Assembly: GCA_014529385.2 (NCBI GenBank)
Contig: CM043957.1
Coordinates: 68,072,503-68,136,502 of the forward strand
Source: Adiantum capillus-veneris
Lineage: Eukaryota; Streptophyta; Polypodiopsida; Polypodiales; Pteridaceae
Direction: 5' to 3'
DNA: 64,000 nt
Shown piece after piece: positions 39,012-49,950 of this stretch. How positions within the stretch are numbered: the stretch's first letter is position 1; every line of letters starts with the position of its first letter. A program made the translations under genes and the position numbers. The notes beneath the pieces are model-generated. The model saw only the letters and a list, made by a program, of their open reading frames with translations, made no database searches and was not told the origin of the DNA.

Positions 39012-40230
39012 AGGTAGTGGGACCTCGTCATGCGCACACCAGTGTCAGCCACTTGAGGAGACCTGATGGGTCAATTGATTCAAAGCTAGAGGATATGCGT
39101 GCAGTTGCTACTGACTTTTACCACGACTTGCTGTCAGCAAAGCCTCAGTCAGAGCGTCAGGATGCATGCAGAGAGCAGGTTCGGGCACAGATGCCTTGTC
39201 TTGTGACTGAGGAGATGCGCCAGAGGCTTGAGCTGCCTCTCCAGCTAGAGGAGCTCCATGCGGCCCTCAGAGCACTTCCGTGTGGTAGTTGTCCCGGTGA
39301 GGATGGTTTGACTCCGAGTTTTTTCCTGGAGTACTGGGACTTGCTGAGCTCAGACCTTTGCAGTGCTTTTAAGTACATCTTGCTTGCACACAGGAGAGAT
39401 GCCCAATAGCATGAGTGAGGGCTTAATCTACCTCATTCCCAAGGAGGGTGGCTCCTTGGATGAGATTCGGCAATGGCGGCCATCACCATCCTCAACTCAG
39501 CCTACAAAATTCTAGCCAAGGCTCTGAGTTTGAGGATTCAGCCACTTCTAGAGAGCATTATTCATGGAATCCAGACAGGTTTTGTCAAGGAGCGCAGTAT
39601 CCTTGACAACATCTTCACTTTTTGGGAGGCGTCTGCCCTCTCACGCCTCCGAGGTGAGGATCTGGTGATACTTCTTCTCGATGTTGAGAAGGCCTACAAC
39701 AGAGTTGATTGGGACTTCTTGGAGGGTACTCTACGTAGGATGGGCTTCTCAGATGCTTGGATCAGAGGTGTGTCAGCTCTCTACAGACGTGCAAACAGTC
39801 AAGTGCTTTTGGCAGGAGGTAGAGGAGACCGTTCATGCTTATACGCTCGGTCAGACAAGGTTGCTCTCTATCCCCCTTCCTCTTTTGTAGATTCTTGGTT
39901 TCATAGCAGGTTGGTCTACGTGGCTTAGCTCCCTATTAGGGGCGATGAGCTACGGGATGTTGAGTTTGCAGACGACTCGGCTTTGTACTTGGAGGGCCAG
40001 GAGGCCAACTTGCACAGGTGTGAGCAGACTCTTGAGACTTTTTGTTGTGCATCAGGCGCACTGATCTACTGGAGGAAGACAATGGCTTTCTGGGTTGGCA
40101 GTGCTCCTACGCCTGATTGGGTGCCAGGTGAGGGTTTTAGATGGATTCTCCCAAGGACTGCAGTTCGCTACTTGGGTTGTCAGGTTGGCTTGGACTTGTC
40201 TCTTGAGCAGCAGATCGCTTCGTAGTCCTA
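39012..40230 (+). pseudogene. LINE-B copy d: RT fragment, head to head with copy c
   Basis: From TGGGACCTCGTCATGCG onward it parallels copy e from about 45430: HAHTSVSHLRRPDGSI, SCPGEDGLTPSFFLEYWDLL, FVKERSILDNIFTFWEASAL, DLVILLLDVEKAYNRVDWDF, and FADDSALYLEGQEANLHR (the FADD box is intact in one frame). It stops at about 40230 after GLDLSLEQQIAS, without a 3' end or tail. Confidence 0.85.
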
Positions 40231-41160
40231 ACTGAGGGAAACTTCTTGACGCCAAGTCTTGGCACTTTCACCTCTCTGTGGTGTGGGAGAAAGCAAGGTT
40301 CCTACAGGTGATGTAGTGCAGTCCCGTCGCGTTTGCGTCTTGTTTTCGAGTGTGTGGAGGAGTGAATGAGAGCTTTCTCTCTTCAGTTTTGCACTTGGGA
40401 GAGTCTATGGAGGTTATGAGGTTTCCATGGATGTGTGTGTGCGAGGAACTGAGGGAAGAAGGTGCGGCTTTCTGCAAGACTATGTGACCCTGTATCGGTG
40501 CCATTAGCGTTGGCGCTACTCCAAAGAGTCCAACAGAGTGGAGTTTGGTGAAGGCTTTGCAATGGTTTGAGAGAGGCCTTCTGTGGCTGGAGTTTTTGAG
40601 TTTTTGATGGTTTTTCTTGTATATTTTGGTCACCATCAAGTGTGATTTCAAGTGTTGATCAACTCGACTCACCATGTAGTGTCTGCGGGCAGGCAAGGGC
40701 TTGTAGGTCGAGGCGTTGGAGTTTGAATTGAGCTTGTGGATAGTATTTTTATTGAGGTCTTGAGTGGTGGGGTGTGTGGGTTGGAATTTAAGTAAATTCC
40801 TTGTGTGGTGTTGAGTTGTCTGGGTGTGCGCACGGCGTCTTTTGCTCCATGAACGTGTGACCACTCATCAGTGGGGCCTACTCAAATGCACTATTCAGGC
40901 TATCTTTCAAAGAGGAAAACAATTTTCAAATGCAAAAATAAGCGTTATTACAAAAAGGATACAAGATCTTTGTTTACTGAGTTGTGACACTCGCAAACTT
41001 GTATGCAACTCTGCCTCCGTGATCACAACTATCTTCCAAATCTGGTGGTTGCTGTACAATAATATTGAAGCAACATGCGATAAAAAAAGATTACGTACTT
41101 GTCCAACTTCTTGTGGTGGGGCGTTGAAGATCTTCCCAAAGTGAGCAACTAGAGCCTCTG
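40231..41160. other. Unassigned intron DNA
   Basis: Open frames on both strands (e.g. minus 40864-40268) have no recognisable domain. The right part may be decayed LINE-C ORF2, because LINE-C endonuclease lies just beyond it, but I cannot read motifs. Confidence 0.4.
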
Positions 41161-41924
41161 CTAACTATTGTAGGGAATTTGTCCACTCGTTGGAGGGAAG
41201 TTTGACTCGTTTTATGAAATGAGATCAACGAGGATGATGCAAATGTTTGAAAAACCGTTTGGAGGCACAACCTTTATCAACATCCACCATCTCTGGATCA
41301 TTGAAAGCAAGAGTTGGCCATAGTTCACACCGAACAAGCAATAGCACTCTTGAATAACTAGCGTTGCCTACATAAGCTATCCAATATCCTGCAAAGTAAG
41401 ATGTCTGACTGGTGAAATGATGCTAATTATGCTCTTGAAGCACTACCACATCTGCCTTACATGTATGTATATAGTTCCAGGTTAGCCTCCACTTGTCATG
41501 ATTGCATAATCCACGCACGCTATAAGAAATGCATCTCAAAGAACTATGCTTACTATGAGGTATGAACAAAAAACAAAGGAGCAAGAGAATTAAGTGTTGG
41601 TGCCCATCGGCACATCCTCATCTTATGAAGAAGCAACTGTAGGTACGTCATGACAAGTAGCGTGAAGGGCAGCCGACAAGGAAACCGGTTCACTTGTAAC
41701 CGCTTCCTCGTATGAATGCACCACCTTGTCCCATGCCTCCGCCGAAGACGTATTGTCATTATAGGGAAGCTTCGTTTGGGATGTTGTCTTCAGCGGGGGC
41801 ACATAATTACGAGAAGAAGCTGGAGTTCGAACCTTAACCATATTTTTGGGTACTTCCAAGCATCCTTAGCTGTGTCCTTGTCTTTGCCTTTGCCCATTTC
41901 TTTTTCTTTTTCTTGTGCACATCA
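41161..41924 (-). pseudogene. LINE-C copy 5: ORF1 end and endonuclease (3' part)
   Basis: Going down the minus strand from the LINE-B insertion point at 41924: a basic Lys-rich stretch, then the ORF1 end (41859-41590; TSSAEAWDKVVHSYEEAV), then an endonuclease start at about 41545 (ISYSVRGLCNHDKWRL) and ADVVVLQEHN with the catalytic Glu. The upstream half of this ORF1 lies at 48769-49549, on the other side of LINE-B copy e. Confidence 0.7.
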
Positions 41925-42022
41925 GGAATTGGTTTTTGAAAATGCTCTTCCCAAAGCCTCGACATCATTGATACCGACAAGGAAGTTGGTCGACCTCGCG
42001 CTCGCTGCTATTGCCCCCCTCG

Positions 42023-42059
<37 letters not shown>
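42023..42059. repeat. (C)37 homopolymer in the LINE-B 5' region
   Basis: An uninterrupted C run in the presumed 5' untranslated region of LINE-B copy e. Confidence 0.85.
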
Positions 42060-42061
<2 letters not shown>

Positions 42062-42338
42062 GTGCTGCTCGCTGTCCACCCTCCCGCTGCCTCCTACCCG
42101 CCCTGTCCGCCCGCCCGCACTGACTGCCCGCCCTGTCGCCCCCGCCATTCCCACGCGCTGTTGCCACGCCATCGCTTTAGCCCCCCCCGCCCATTGCCCG
42201 CTATGTTTTTTTCTTCGCCCAGTGAGCTTCTTGCAATTTGGCCCTCCAGCACTGCGTCAGTCATTGGGGCAGTGTTTTGTGCGCCTCATTGCAGCATCTT
42301 CCCGTCGCCTTCTTCTTACGCCATAGCAGTAGACACAG

Positions 42339-43474
42339 ATGGAGGCTCCAGCTTCGCCATAGAGGGACTCGTCAGAAGCCCCCTCGCCCGACCCCGTTGA
42401 GCCCACCATTCGACTTGCTCTCTTGCCGACAGAGCAAGCGAGCCTTGCCGCAGAGGTAGAGCGATTGCAGGCGACTTCGGTCATCTGCAAGATTCTCGGC
42501 ACCCGACCTAGCAGAGGAAAGCTGCGAGACCTTCTCTAGGCCCGCCTTCTCGCAGAGGTGGGCAAGATCTTGGATGTCCAGATTCTCGGACGGGGTTACT
42601 ATCAGATCGAGTTTGAGACCTCTGAGATGGCGTCCAAGGTCATAGCTATGAGTCCACTGGCGATCCGAGCATCACGTGCCCACTTTCTACAGTGGAGACA
42701 TGGTTTTGACCCGGCTTCGGATGTTCTAGTAGAGGAGGCAGACATCCCCATCTCAGTCTGCTTTCTGGGTTTATGGAGGGAGTACTTACCACTTCTTTCC
42801 AGGATTGGCTCTGCCATTGGGACTGTCCTGGAGACACCTCGTACGACAGCATCAATAGCTGCCAAGGCGGCAGGCATCCCCTCAGTTCGAGTTTTGGTCA
42901 GAGATACCCACACGCTCCCGAAGGTTATCCTTCTGCCTCGGGTGAGTGGGGGTTGGTTTAGACAGAGCGTGGAGTACTCGGGCCTCCCGAACCAGTGCTT
43001 CATTTGCCGACAGATGGGCCATCTAGCGAAGGCCATTCCACGAAGGAGGCCGCGACCTGCACCACAGCCTCAACCCCAGCCTGCCAGGGCTGGCCCGCAG
43101 CCACAGCCAGCGGCACAGCGCACAGATGCAAAGCCACCCTCCGAGCTTGGGGCTCCAGCGGAGAAGGGGTGGCAGCAGGCCCGTGGCCGACGACGCCAGA
43201 GGCCACAGCGTCAGCCTGGCACTCAGAGTGGCCCTCAGGTGCCTACTCAGCAGCAGTGGGTTCCCACCGAGAACCGCTTTGGTCCTCTTGAGCAGGAGGA
43301 GATCCCTGCGCCAGCCCCCACCTCCGCTTCACCCTCGACAACTGCTCCCCCCACAGAGTTCCCCCCCTCTTCCTCATCCTCCCCGCCTTCTGCTCCCGTC
43401 GCCTCTCCACCTCGCCCCTCTACCTCTGTCGCCCCATCCCGCCCCTCTTCTCCTCCGCTTCCCCCAGCTCCTTC

Positions 43475-43511
<37 letters not shown>

Positions 43512-44265
43512 TACTCCAGTTTCACAGTCGGCTCAGGAGACTGGTCCCTCTCCGGCGGCTAGGAGATCTCTTGGCAGCGCCTTTGCCACGAATCGCCTAG
43601 CGCGAGAGGGTCGGCCCTTCTTGCGGCCCCCTTTGCAGATTCAGACATCCTCCCTTGCAGCTATCCCTCGTGGGCTGACGAGCATTGACATCCGACGCCG
43701 CTGGGACTTCTTCGACTACGGGTTCACTCGTTTTCTCGGCGATTCCGTAGTAGACCATGAGGCAGCCTGCTTCAGGGTCCATGTTTTGTTCCTCCCCGCT
43801 AGGGGGACAGAGTCCTTGGACTCAGCAGTTGGTTTCTCCTTCCCCCTCTGTGGTAGGGCCGAGACAGAGTGGTCCCTCGACTCAGTGGTGGGATGGTTGC
43901 ATACACAGGTCTTAGAGTTCTCTCACCACATGGGAGAACTTGGAGTTACAGATATGCTGTAGACTTAGTGGCCATTGGCCAAGTTTGCGGTGACACCCCC
44001 AGACTCAGCAGGATGTAGGCACATTGTGGTGTACTTCTTTGCTGATACGTAGTGTTTTCCTTGCTTTGTGTACATTCATGAGGACTCCTGGACAGAGGAG
44101 ATTGCTTTACGCACGGCTCGCTATGCTTGGGCTTGGGCTAGGCACTCATTGCAGTCACGCCTATCTAGAGGACGCTCGGATGCGGATTACTCCCCATTTA
44201 AGCCTGCCTCGAAGATAGCCCGTCTTGCTGCTGTGGCAGCATCTGTTCTCTCTCGCTCCCCATGA
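42339..44265 (+). pseudogene. LINE-B ORF1: DUF4283-like, zinc knuckle, proline-rich
   Basis: The probable start is ATG 42339 (MEAPASP). TAG codons at 42360 and 42537 interrupt the first part. The long open part from 42558 has a DUF4283-like fold region (VGKILDVQILGRGYYQIEF ... MSPLAIRASRAHFLQWRHGF), then a knuckle CFICRQMGHLAKAIP in which the last Cys is Ile. A Gln/Arg/Pro-rich segment, NRFGPLEQEE and a proline run follow. The run is coded by 33 C (43476-43508). The frame changes within it and continues to 43962, then through stops at 43960 and 43966 to an end at TGA 44263-44265. Such proteins bind the LINE RNA. Confidence 0.8.
43476..43508 (+). repeat. (C)33 run inside LINE-B ORF1
   Basis: It encodes polyproline. 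The reading frame before and after it differ, so its length decides whether ORF1 stays open. Confidence 0.85.
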
Positions 44266-47200
44266 GGATCGTCTCATGGAACGTGCAGGGACTAGGTGGG
44301 CCCCAGTTTCAACGACAGCGGGGCCGATTGCGTCATGAGCTTCAACGTTGCCTTGTGGGAGAAGAGATTGATCTCTTTATGCTTTAGGAGCACCATCTGT
44401 GTGAGAGCCGCATTCAGCGATGTGTCAGATTTTGCGTGGACGATATGATACCTTTTGGTCAGCTGCTTTTGGACCTGGAGGCATCCAGGGTGGGGTATGT
44501 ATGACTATTGCAGACTCATTGCAGCAGGCCATTGTGGGCAGAGGGATTATTGTGCCAGGTAGGGCTCAGTGGATTACTATGCAAGTTCAAGGTGGCCTTG
44601 TGGGCTTCCTGAACATCTATGCGCCGAATGTGGCGAGTGCTCGTGCAGAGTTTTGGTCACAGATTGTTGAGTCTTTGCTGCAAGCTGATCATTGGTGTAT
44701 CGGAGGGGACTTCAACATGTTGGAGGACCCTTCTGATAGGATTGGTGGCAGCCATGCTACTGTGCATGGAGTCGAGTTGGCAGCTTGGGAGAGGTTGTGT
44801 ATGACTTTGAGGGTCTCGGATACATGGTAGCACTCTGGTTTTGTGAGGCCCGCAGACAGTCTTGCCTTCTCTAGATCGGACCGCAGAGTGGGAGGAGTGA
44901 ATCTATCACGAATAGATCGCTTCTACACTAGTGACCACTTCAGTGACTTGGGGGGATCAGTGGGCATCCTGGCAAGGATATCCTTCTCGGACCATGCACC
45001 AGTGATCCTCACGGTGGCAGACAGGCAAAGGAGTGGGAGCACGATGCTTCGCATCCCAGAGAGGGTCTTGTTGGACTCAACACTCAGAGAGAGGGTAGAA
45101 GCTCTCTGGACAGAGGGCATGGACAGCTCACTTGCAGACAGAGTGGCCTCAGGCCTAGCTCAGCTTAGCCACTTTTTTCTTCAGGAGTCGCTGGCTAGCC
45201 GGGCTGCAGCGAGAGGGGCGGAGCAGCGTCTCAGACGAGGCATTGCTTCACTACAGAGGATGCAGAAGCAGCATCCCGACAGTCCATGGTTGGAGGAGCA
45301 GTTACAACAGGCTCAACAGGAGCTTGCTAGCACTGAGGAGAGGTGTCATGAGTTTGCCTTTCACCGACAGGCATCTCAGTGGACCTAGGTGGGTGACAGA
45401 GTGACTGGTGCTTTTTTTGAGACAGTGGGACCTCGGCACTCGCATGCCAAGGTCACTCAGTTGAGGAGGCCCGATGGGTCAGTTGCTTGTGAGCGCGAGG
45501 ATATGCGTGCAGTTGCTACTGACTTTTACCGTGAGTTACTGTCGGCTGAGCCTCAGTCAGAGCGGCAGGATGCATGCAGGGAGCAGGTTTGGGCACAGAT
45601 GCCATGTCTTGTGACAAAGGAGATGCGCCAGAGGCTAGAGATGCCACTTCAGCTTGAGGAGATGCACACGGCTCTTAGGACCCTCCCTCGTGGTAGCTGT
45701 CCAGGTGAGGATGGGTTGACTCCCAGCTTTTTCTTGGAGTACTGGGACCTGCTTGGCCCAGATCTTTGTAGTGCTTTTCAGTACATTTTTCACACAGGAG
45801 TGATGCCTGACAGCATGAGTGAGGGCGTGATCTACCTCATTCCCAAGGAGGGTGGCTCCTTGGATGAGATTCGACAGTGGCGCCCCATCACCATCCTCAA
45901 CTCAGTCTACAAAATTCTTGCCAAGGCTCTGAGTTTGAGGATTCAGCCACCTATAGAGAGCCTTATACATGAGACTCAGACAGGTTTTGTCAAGGAACGT
46001 AGTATCCTTGACAACATCTTTACTTTCTGGGAGGCTTCTGCCCTGGCACGGCTCCGTGGTGAGGACCTTGTGATTCTTCTTCTTGATTTTGAGAAGGCAT
46101 ACGACCGAGTTGACTGGGACTTTCTAGAGAGCACTCTCCGCAAGATGGGCTTCTCAGATGCTTGGATCAGAGGGGTGTCAGCTTTGTACAGACAGGCTCA
46201 CAGTCAGGTGCTTCTAGCAGGAGGGAGAGGTGAGCGCTTCATGCTCACACACTCGGTCAGACAGGGTTGTCCTCTAGCCCCCTTTCTCTTTCTGTTCTAT
46301 GTGGAGGCGATGAGCAGATTTTGGTGTCACAGCAGGTTGGTCTTCGGGGCTTAGCACTCCCTATTCGGGGAGATGAGCTACTGGACGCTGAGTTTGCCGA
46401 CGACTCAGCCTTGTACTTAGATGGCCAGGAGGCCAATCTTCACAAATGTGAGCAGGCTTTGGAGACCTTCTGTTGTGCATCAGGCGCACTGATCAACTAG
46501 AGAAAGACAGTGGCTTTCTCGGTTAGCAGTGCTCTTGTGCCAGATTGGATGCCAGGAGAGGGTTTCAGGTGGATTCCCCCAGGGACTGCAGTTCGGTACT
46601 TGGGTTGTGAGGTTGGTTTGGACTTGTCTCCCGAGCAGCATATTGCTCCTCTTCTCCTGTCTATCAGGAGAAAGCTGTTACATTGGAGCTCAGCACGACT
46701 CTTCGCTGGCTGGTAGAGTAGTAGTTGCCAACCAGGTGCTGTTGGCGACTATGTGGTACATCACTTCCTGCTGGATCTTCTCGAGTTCTTGTATCAGTCA
46801 GGTAGAGAGGCTGATCAGGAACTTCCTTTGGTCAGGACGTGACACTCAGGTGGCCCGAGCCAAGGTGGCTTGGTCGGTCATCACGCTTCCTTGTTCTCAA
46901 GTAGGGCTTGGGATCATTGATCCAGCACAGCACAGCAGAGCAGAGCCCTTCTTGGGAAGTTCATAGTCAGAGAACTTCTTCCAAGTGAGGAGCCCTGGAA
47001 GGAGTTCTTGTTGCAGAGGCTTCGTGCCAAGGTGCCTCAGTCAGGAGACCCTTGGCAACCTTCGACCAGATGGATCTTTACAGAGATGCGCCGAGTTGGT
47101 TTGAGCAGGAGACTGGAGGACCGCTTCGCTGTGAGTTTGCTTCGTTCTTGGGAGCTCTTACGGCGTGGCCTGGAGCAGCGATAGCTGATGTGCACGGAGG

Positions 47201-48606
47201 AGCGCCTACGACAGCCCCTCGTCTAGAACCCCATGGTTAGCACTCAGAGAGGCCACTTGGTTGGTAGTCGGCCTCATGTTTCCTGGGGTCCCATAGCAGG
47301 TCCAGCGCGCTCTCTAGGTGACTGGCTAGAGTTCATAGGTTTGTCAAAAGAGGTGCAGGGTTTCCAGCTGCAGGGCATGAGAGAGGTGCAGAGCATGTGT
47401 CAAGACATCTCAGAGTCAGTTCCAGCTGAGTGGCTCACGCCTCTCGAGCCAGTAGCACCCCGGTGGATGGAAGCCTTCACTCGACTGGAGTTTCTCATTT
47501 CAGTCAGGGCCTGCTCAGAGACTGTCCCAGCCCTGTTCTTCGAGCTTCAGGGTGGGGGACAATTACAGCGAGTTGCAGTAGAGGCCCCGCAGGTAGCAGA
47601 GTGCTGTTTCCAGCGGATCCGAGTTGTGGGCATCTGTGGGAGGACTTGCGTCATAGACCCTGACCCAGCAGCTCTTGAGATTGGACACTGGAGGCTATGG
47701 GCTTGGGAGTGTTGTCCGCTGGCACGAGTACAGTGGGATCCTGGTGAGTGGCTATGGAGGGACCCCTTCTCTTCTGCAGACCACCCAGGAGTCCCCTTCT
47801 TTCAGTACACTGTTCGGCTTGGACGTCATATACTTGCAGCACAGAGAGAGGCCCGCCCCGCTGCAGCACGTCATTGGCAGGAGGAGGGCCTCACAGTCAA
47901 GTTCTTGGCAGCCTTTTGGCAAAGGCTGTGGGACTCCAGACACCCGAGGTGCGTCACTTTGTTTCAGTGGCTGGTTGCACACAGAGCTACAGCAGTAGGG
48001 AGCTGGCTTGTGCATAGTGGTCTCTCAGCCGCATGTGCAGCCTGTGACCAGTTGGTGGAGAGTCAGCGTCATTGTCTTTGGGACTGTCCCTCGGCCCAGC
48101 AGGTGTGGCTACGAGTTCTTCGGCTGATGTCTACTCTCTCCACAGCTAGACAATACACTTGGGGGGCAGCGGCTTGGTCCACTCTCACGGGCCCGGCACT
48201 TCAGTTTGAGCTATCTTCCACCAGCAGGATGGTAGTGATACAGGGGGGGCGACCTACACTCCAGCCTGCTACAGAGCTTACTCCACAAGAGTGGTGCAGT
48301 GAGAGAGAGGAGTGTTGGGAGCTCATCAGTGGCTTGACACTTTGGTTCATTTGGCGGGTCCGCTGTTTCCGCATTTTTGAGGCCCGCTGTGCCGCCAGCA
48401 GAGACTGTTCGTGACTTTTGGCTAGAGCTGATCCATACTCTCAGAGGACAGCTTGAGGGACTACAGAGCAGCTCCGACCGCATGCGGGAGCGCCGCGAGG
48501 CTTTCCTTCGACTCTGGCGCCCTGGGCCTTTTTACACCATTGTCCAGGGTGTGCTCAGATGGCACTACCGACCACCTGTGTGGCTCTTCCCTCCTCCCAT
48601 CTCTTG
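44262..48606 (+). pseudogene. LINE-B ORF2: endonuclease, RT, zf-RVT
   Basis: ATG 44262 overlaps the ORF1 stop (ATGA). The endonuclease starts MRIVSWNVQGLGG; an in-frame TAG sits just before EHHLCESR, and the frame shifts. GLVGFLNIYAPN, CIGGDFNMLEDPSDR and FSDHAPVILT carry the catalytic Asn/Asp/His set. RT: GSCPGEDGLTPSFFLEYWDL, VIYLIPKEGGSLDEIRQWRP, DLVILLLDFEKAYDRVDWDF, SVRQGCPLAPFLF and AEFADDSALYLDG (FADD intact, after a frameshift near 46340). The zinc region is CAACDQLVESQRHCLWDCP (about 48030-48090). Other lesions include stops at 44828, 45386 and 46498 and shifts near 46960 and 48390. The last residues are PPVWLFPPPIS. Confidence 0.9.
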
Positions 48607-48768
48607 ATTTAGCCTCATTGTATATATGTTGTTCTTTCATTGGGAGAGTTTCCCCATCATGTTTGTTGTAGCCCTCTCTTGCAGAGGTGGTTGTAGCCTT
48701 ACGGGCAGCTTTCATTAACTAATAGAAGGATCTTTTTCTCGGAAAAAAAAAAGGATGTGTGCACATCA

Positions 48769-49549
48769 AAGTCTGCTTCCCTTTCCCTTTATCCACAAAG
48801 AAAGACGCTACAGAAGTCGAAGCACCATTACACCTACGATCTGGGGGGGACTCTAGGGAAGAGGAAGGTTGCGGGGGTGGTAAATCTGAAGGAGGAGGCT
48901 GGAGGTGCGGCTCCGGACATTTTAATTGCATATGACAGAATTTACCACAACGAAAACATGAGTTGGTAAATTTGCCCCATTTCAACTAAAAGGGTCGTTC
49001 CCTACCAAGAGTCACTTGAGTTGATCGTTATACCTGTTGGCATAGGGATATCTATATCCCACAAGATGAAGAATCTATTGGTATTTGCATCCAACCTGGG
49101 AGGGCAAACCACTTTTCTCAAGTGGGCAGCCAGTAGAAGCAGAAGAAAGTGACGCCACGTGCAGGCAAAATCCACTACCTCCCATACCGGGAATTTATGT
49201 CGAATGAGACTTCGATAATCCTTGGTAAGAGCCCATGCCAATACATGTGTCATTTGTGTGTTAAAGAACAACGGTTACATTTCAAGTAGGGCCTCTCTGA
49301 TCTCACTATCAGCCAATAAGACCTCATAGAATCCTCAGGCCCCAAAATAAACCCCTCGAACCACTTGACACTTAAGAAAAAAATCCACCCATTCTCCCAC
49401 ATTTTGTGGACGCTATGCATCCACCGACGGAAGGGTCCATTTCTTTGCGTCACTTGTAAAGCTTGTAAATGCAGGGGCTATTCATCATGTAACTGTAGAA
49501 CCCTATGCAAAAGTGCTCACTCCAATGCACAGGCATCCACACTATGCCT
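48769..49549 (-). pseudogene. LINE-C copy 5: ORF1 5' part with zinc knuckle
   Basis: Minus-strand reading: a DUF4283-like region (49271-49002, VWEVVDFACTWRHFLLLLLA, then DIDIPMPTGITINSSDSW) and, after a frame change, KWGKFTNSCFRCGKFCHMQL with a CX2CX4HX4C knuckle (CFRCGKFCHMQLKC). A Pro/Ser-rich tail reaches 48769. The reading then resumes beyond LINE-B copy e at 41924. The 5' end meets an (AC)n tract at 49550. Confidence 0.75.
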
Positions 49550-49566
49550 CACACACACACACACAC
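49550..49566. repeat. (AC)n tract between LINE-C copies 5 and 3
   Basis: About 17 bp of AC. It is directly followed by the T run of LINE-C copy 3. Confidence 0.9.
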
Positions 49567-49905
49567 TTTTTTTGGTTGTAAATCTATTGGATTAATTTAC
49601 ATGTGGGAAGCCTCAACATGAGGAAAACCCACCATAAAGATCTATACAACGGAAAATGAGGAAGTCACTCCATATAGGAGCAAACTTCCAAACTAGAAAC
49701 AGTCGTAGAAAAGTGTCAAAGTCGTGATGTCTATGTCTTTTCGTCTACAGCAATCAAACAAGGATTGCCGTAGAGAGCCTCTAAAGTGAGCGCAGAGCTG
49801 AAACTGTCGAGATTCAAAAAGCATCCGAAAGATCAGATACAAAGGGAGGAACAAAGAAGTGTTCTGTGATGTGAAAGCGCTAAAAGCATACATAGAAGAG
49901 CTGCA
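49567..49905 (-). mobile_element. LINE-C copy 3, short 3' fragment flanked by (AC)n
   Basis: A T run (49567-49573) is followed by a LINE-C-like 3' untranslated region (GAGGAAAACCCACCATAAAG, compare GAGGAAAACCCATAGAA in copies 1 and 2). About 340 bp are present. The 5' truncation point meets another AC tract (49906-49933). Confidence 0.7.
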
Positions 49906-49933
49906 ACACACACACACACACACACACACACAC
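49906..49933. repeat. (AC)n tract between LINE-C copies 3 and 4
   Basis: About 28 bp of CA, ending in CAC before the T run at 49934. Confidence 0.9.
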
Positions 49934-49950
49934 TTTTTTTTTAGTAATGT
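49934..49950 (-). mobile_element. LINE-C copy 4: 17-bp tail-only remnant inside (AC)n
   Basis: TTTTTTTTTAGTAATGT equals the terminal bases of LINE-C copies 1 and 2 (T run, then TAGTAATGT) and is bracketed by CA repeats on both sides (49906-49933 and 49951-49961). It is best explained as an extremely 5'-truncated insertion. Confidence 0.6.

Larger units (their letters stand above)
41925..48757 (+). mobile_element. LINE-B copy e: nearly full-length L1-like element
   Basis: Both ORFs are present, with an A tail at 48743-48752. The 11-bp repeat TGTGCACATCA lies at 41914-41924 and at 48758-48768, with five extra bases (GGATG) between the tail and the right copy. The insertion splits LINE-C copy 5 ORF1, whose two halves end exactly at these repeats, which confirms the boundaries. 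The 5' region is very C-rich and includes a 37-base C run. Stops and frameshifts make it inactive, but it is the best LINE-B copy here and a reference for copies b, c, d and f. Confidence 0.85.

Noticed and set aside
40268-40864. Minus-strand ORF of 198 codons between LINE copies
   Set aside because: It is rich in His, Thr and Lys without domain structure and does not match the LINE frames on either side.
41922-42400. Gly- or Pro-rich ORFs over the C-run region
   Set aside because: They result from the 37-base C run and the GC-rich LINE-B 5' region.
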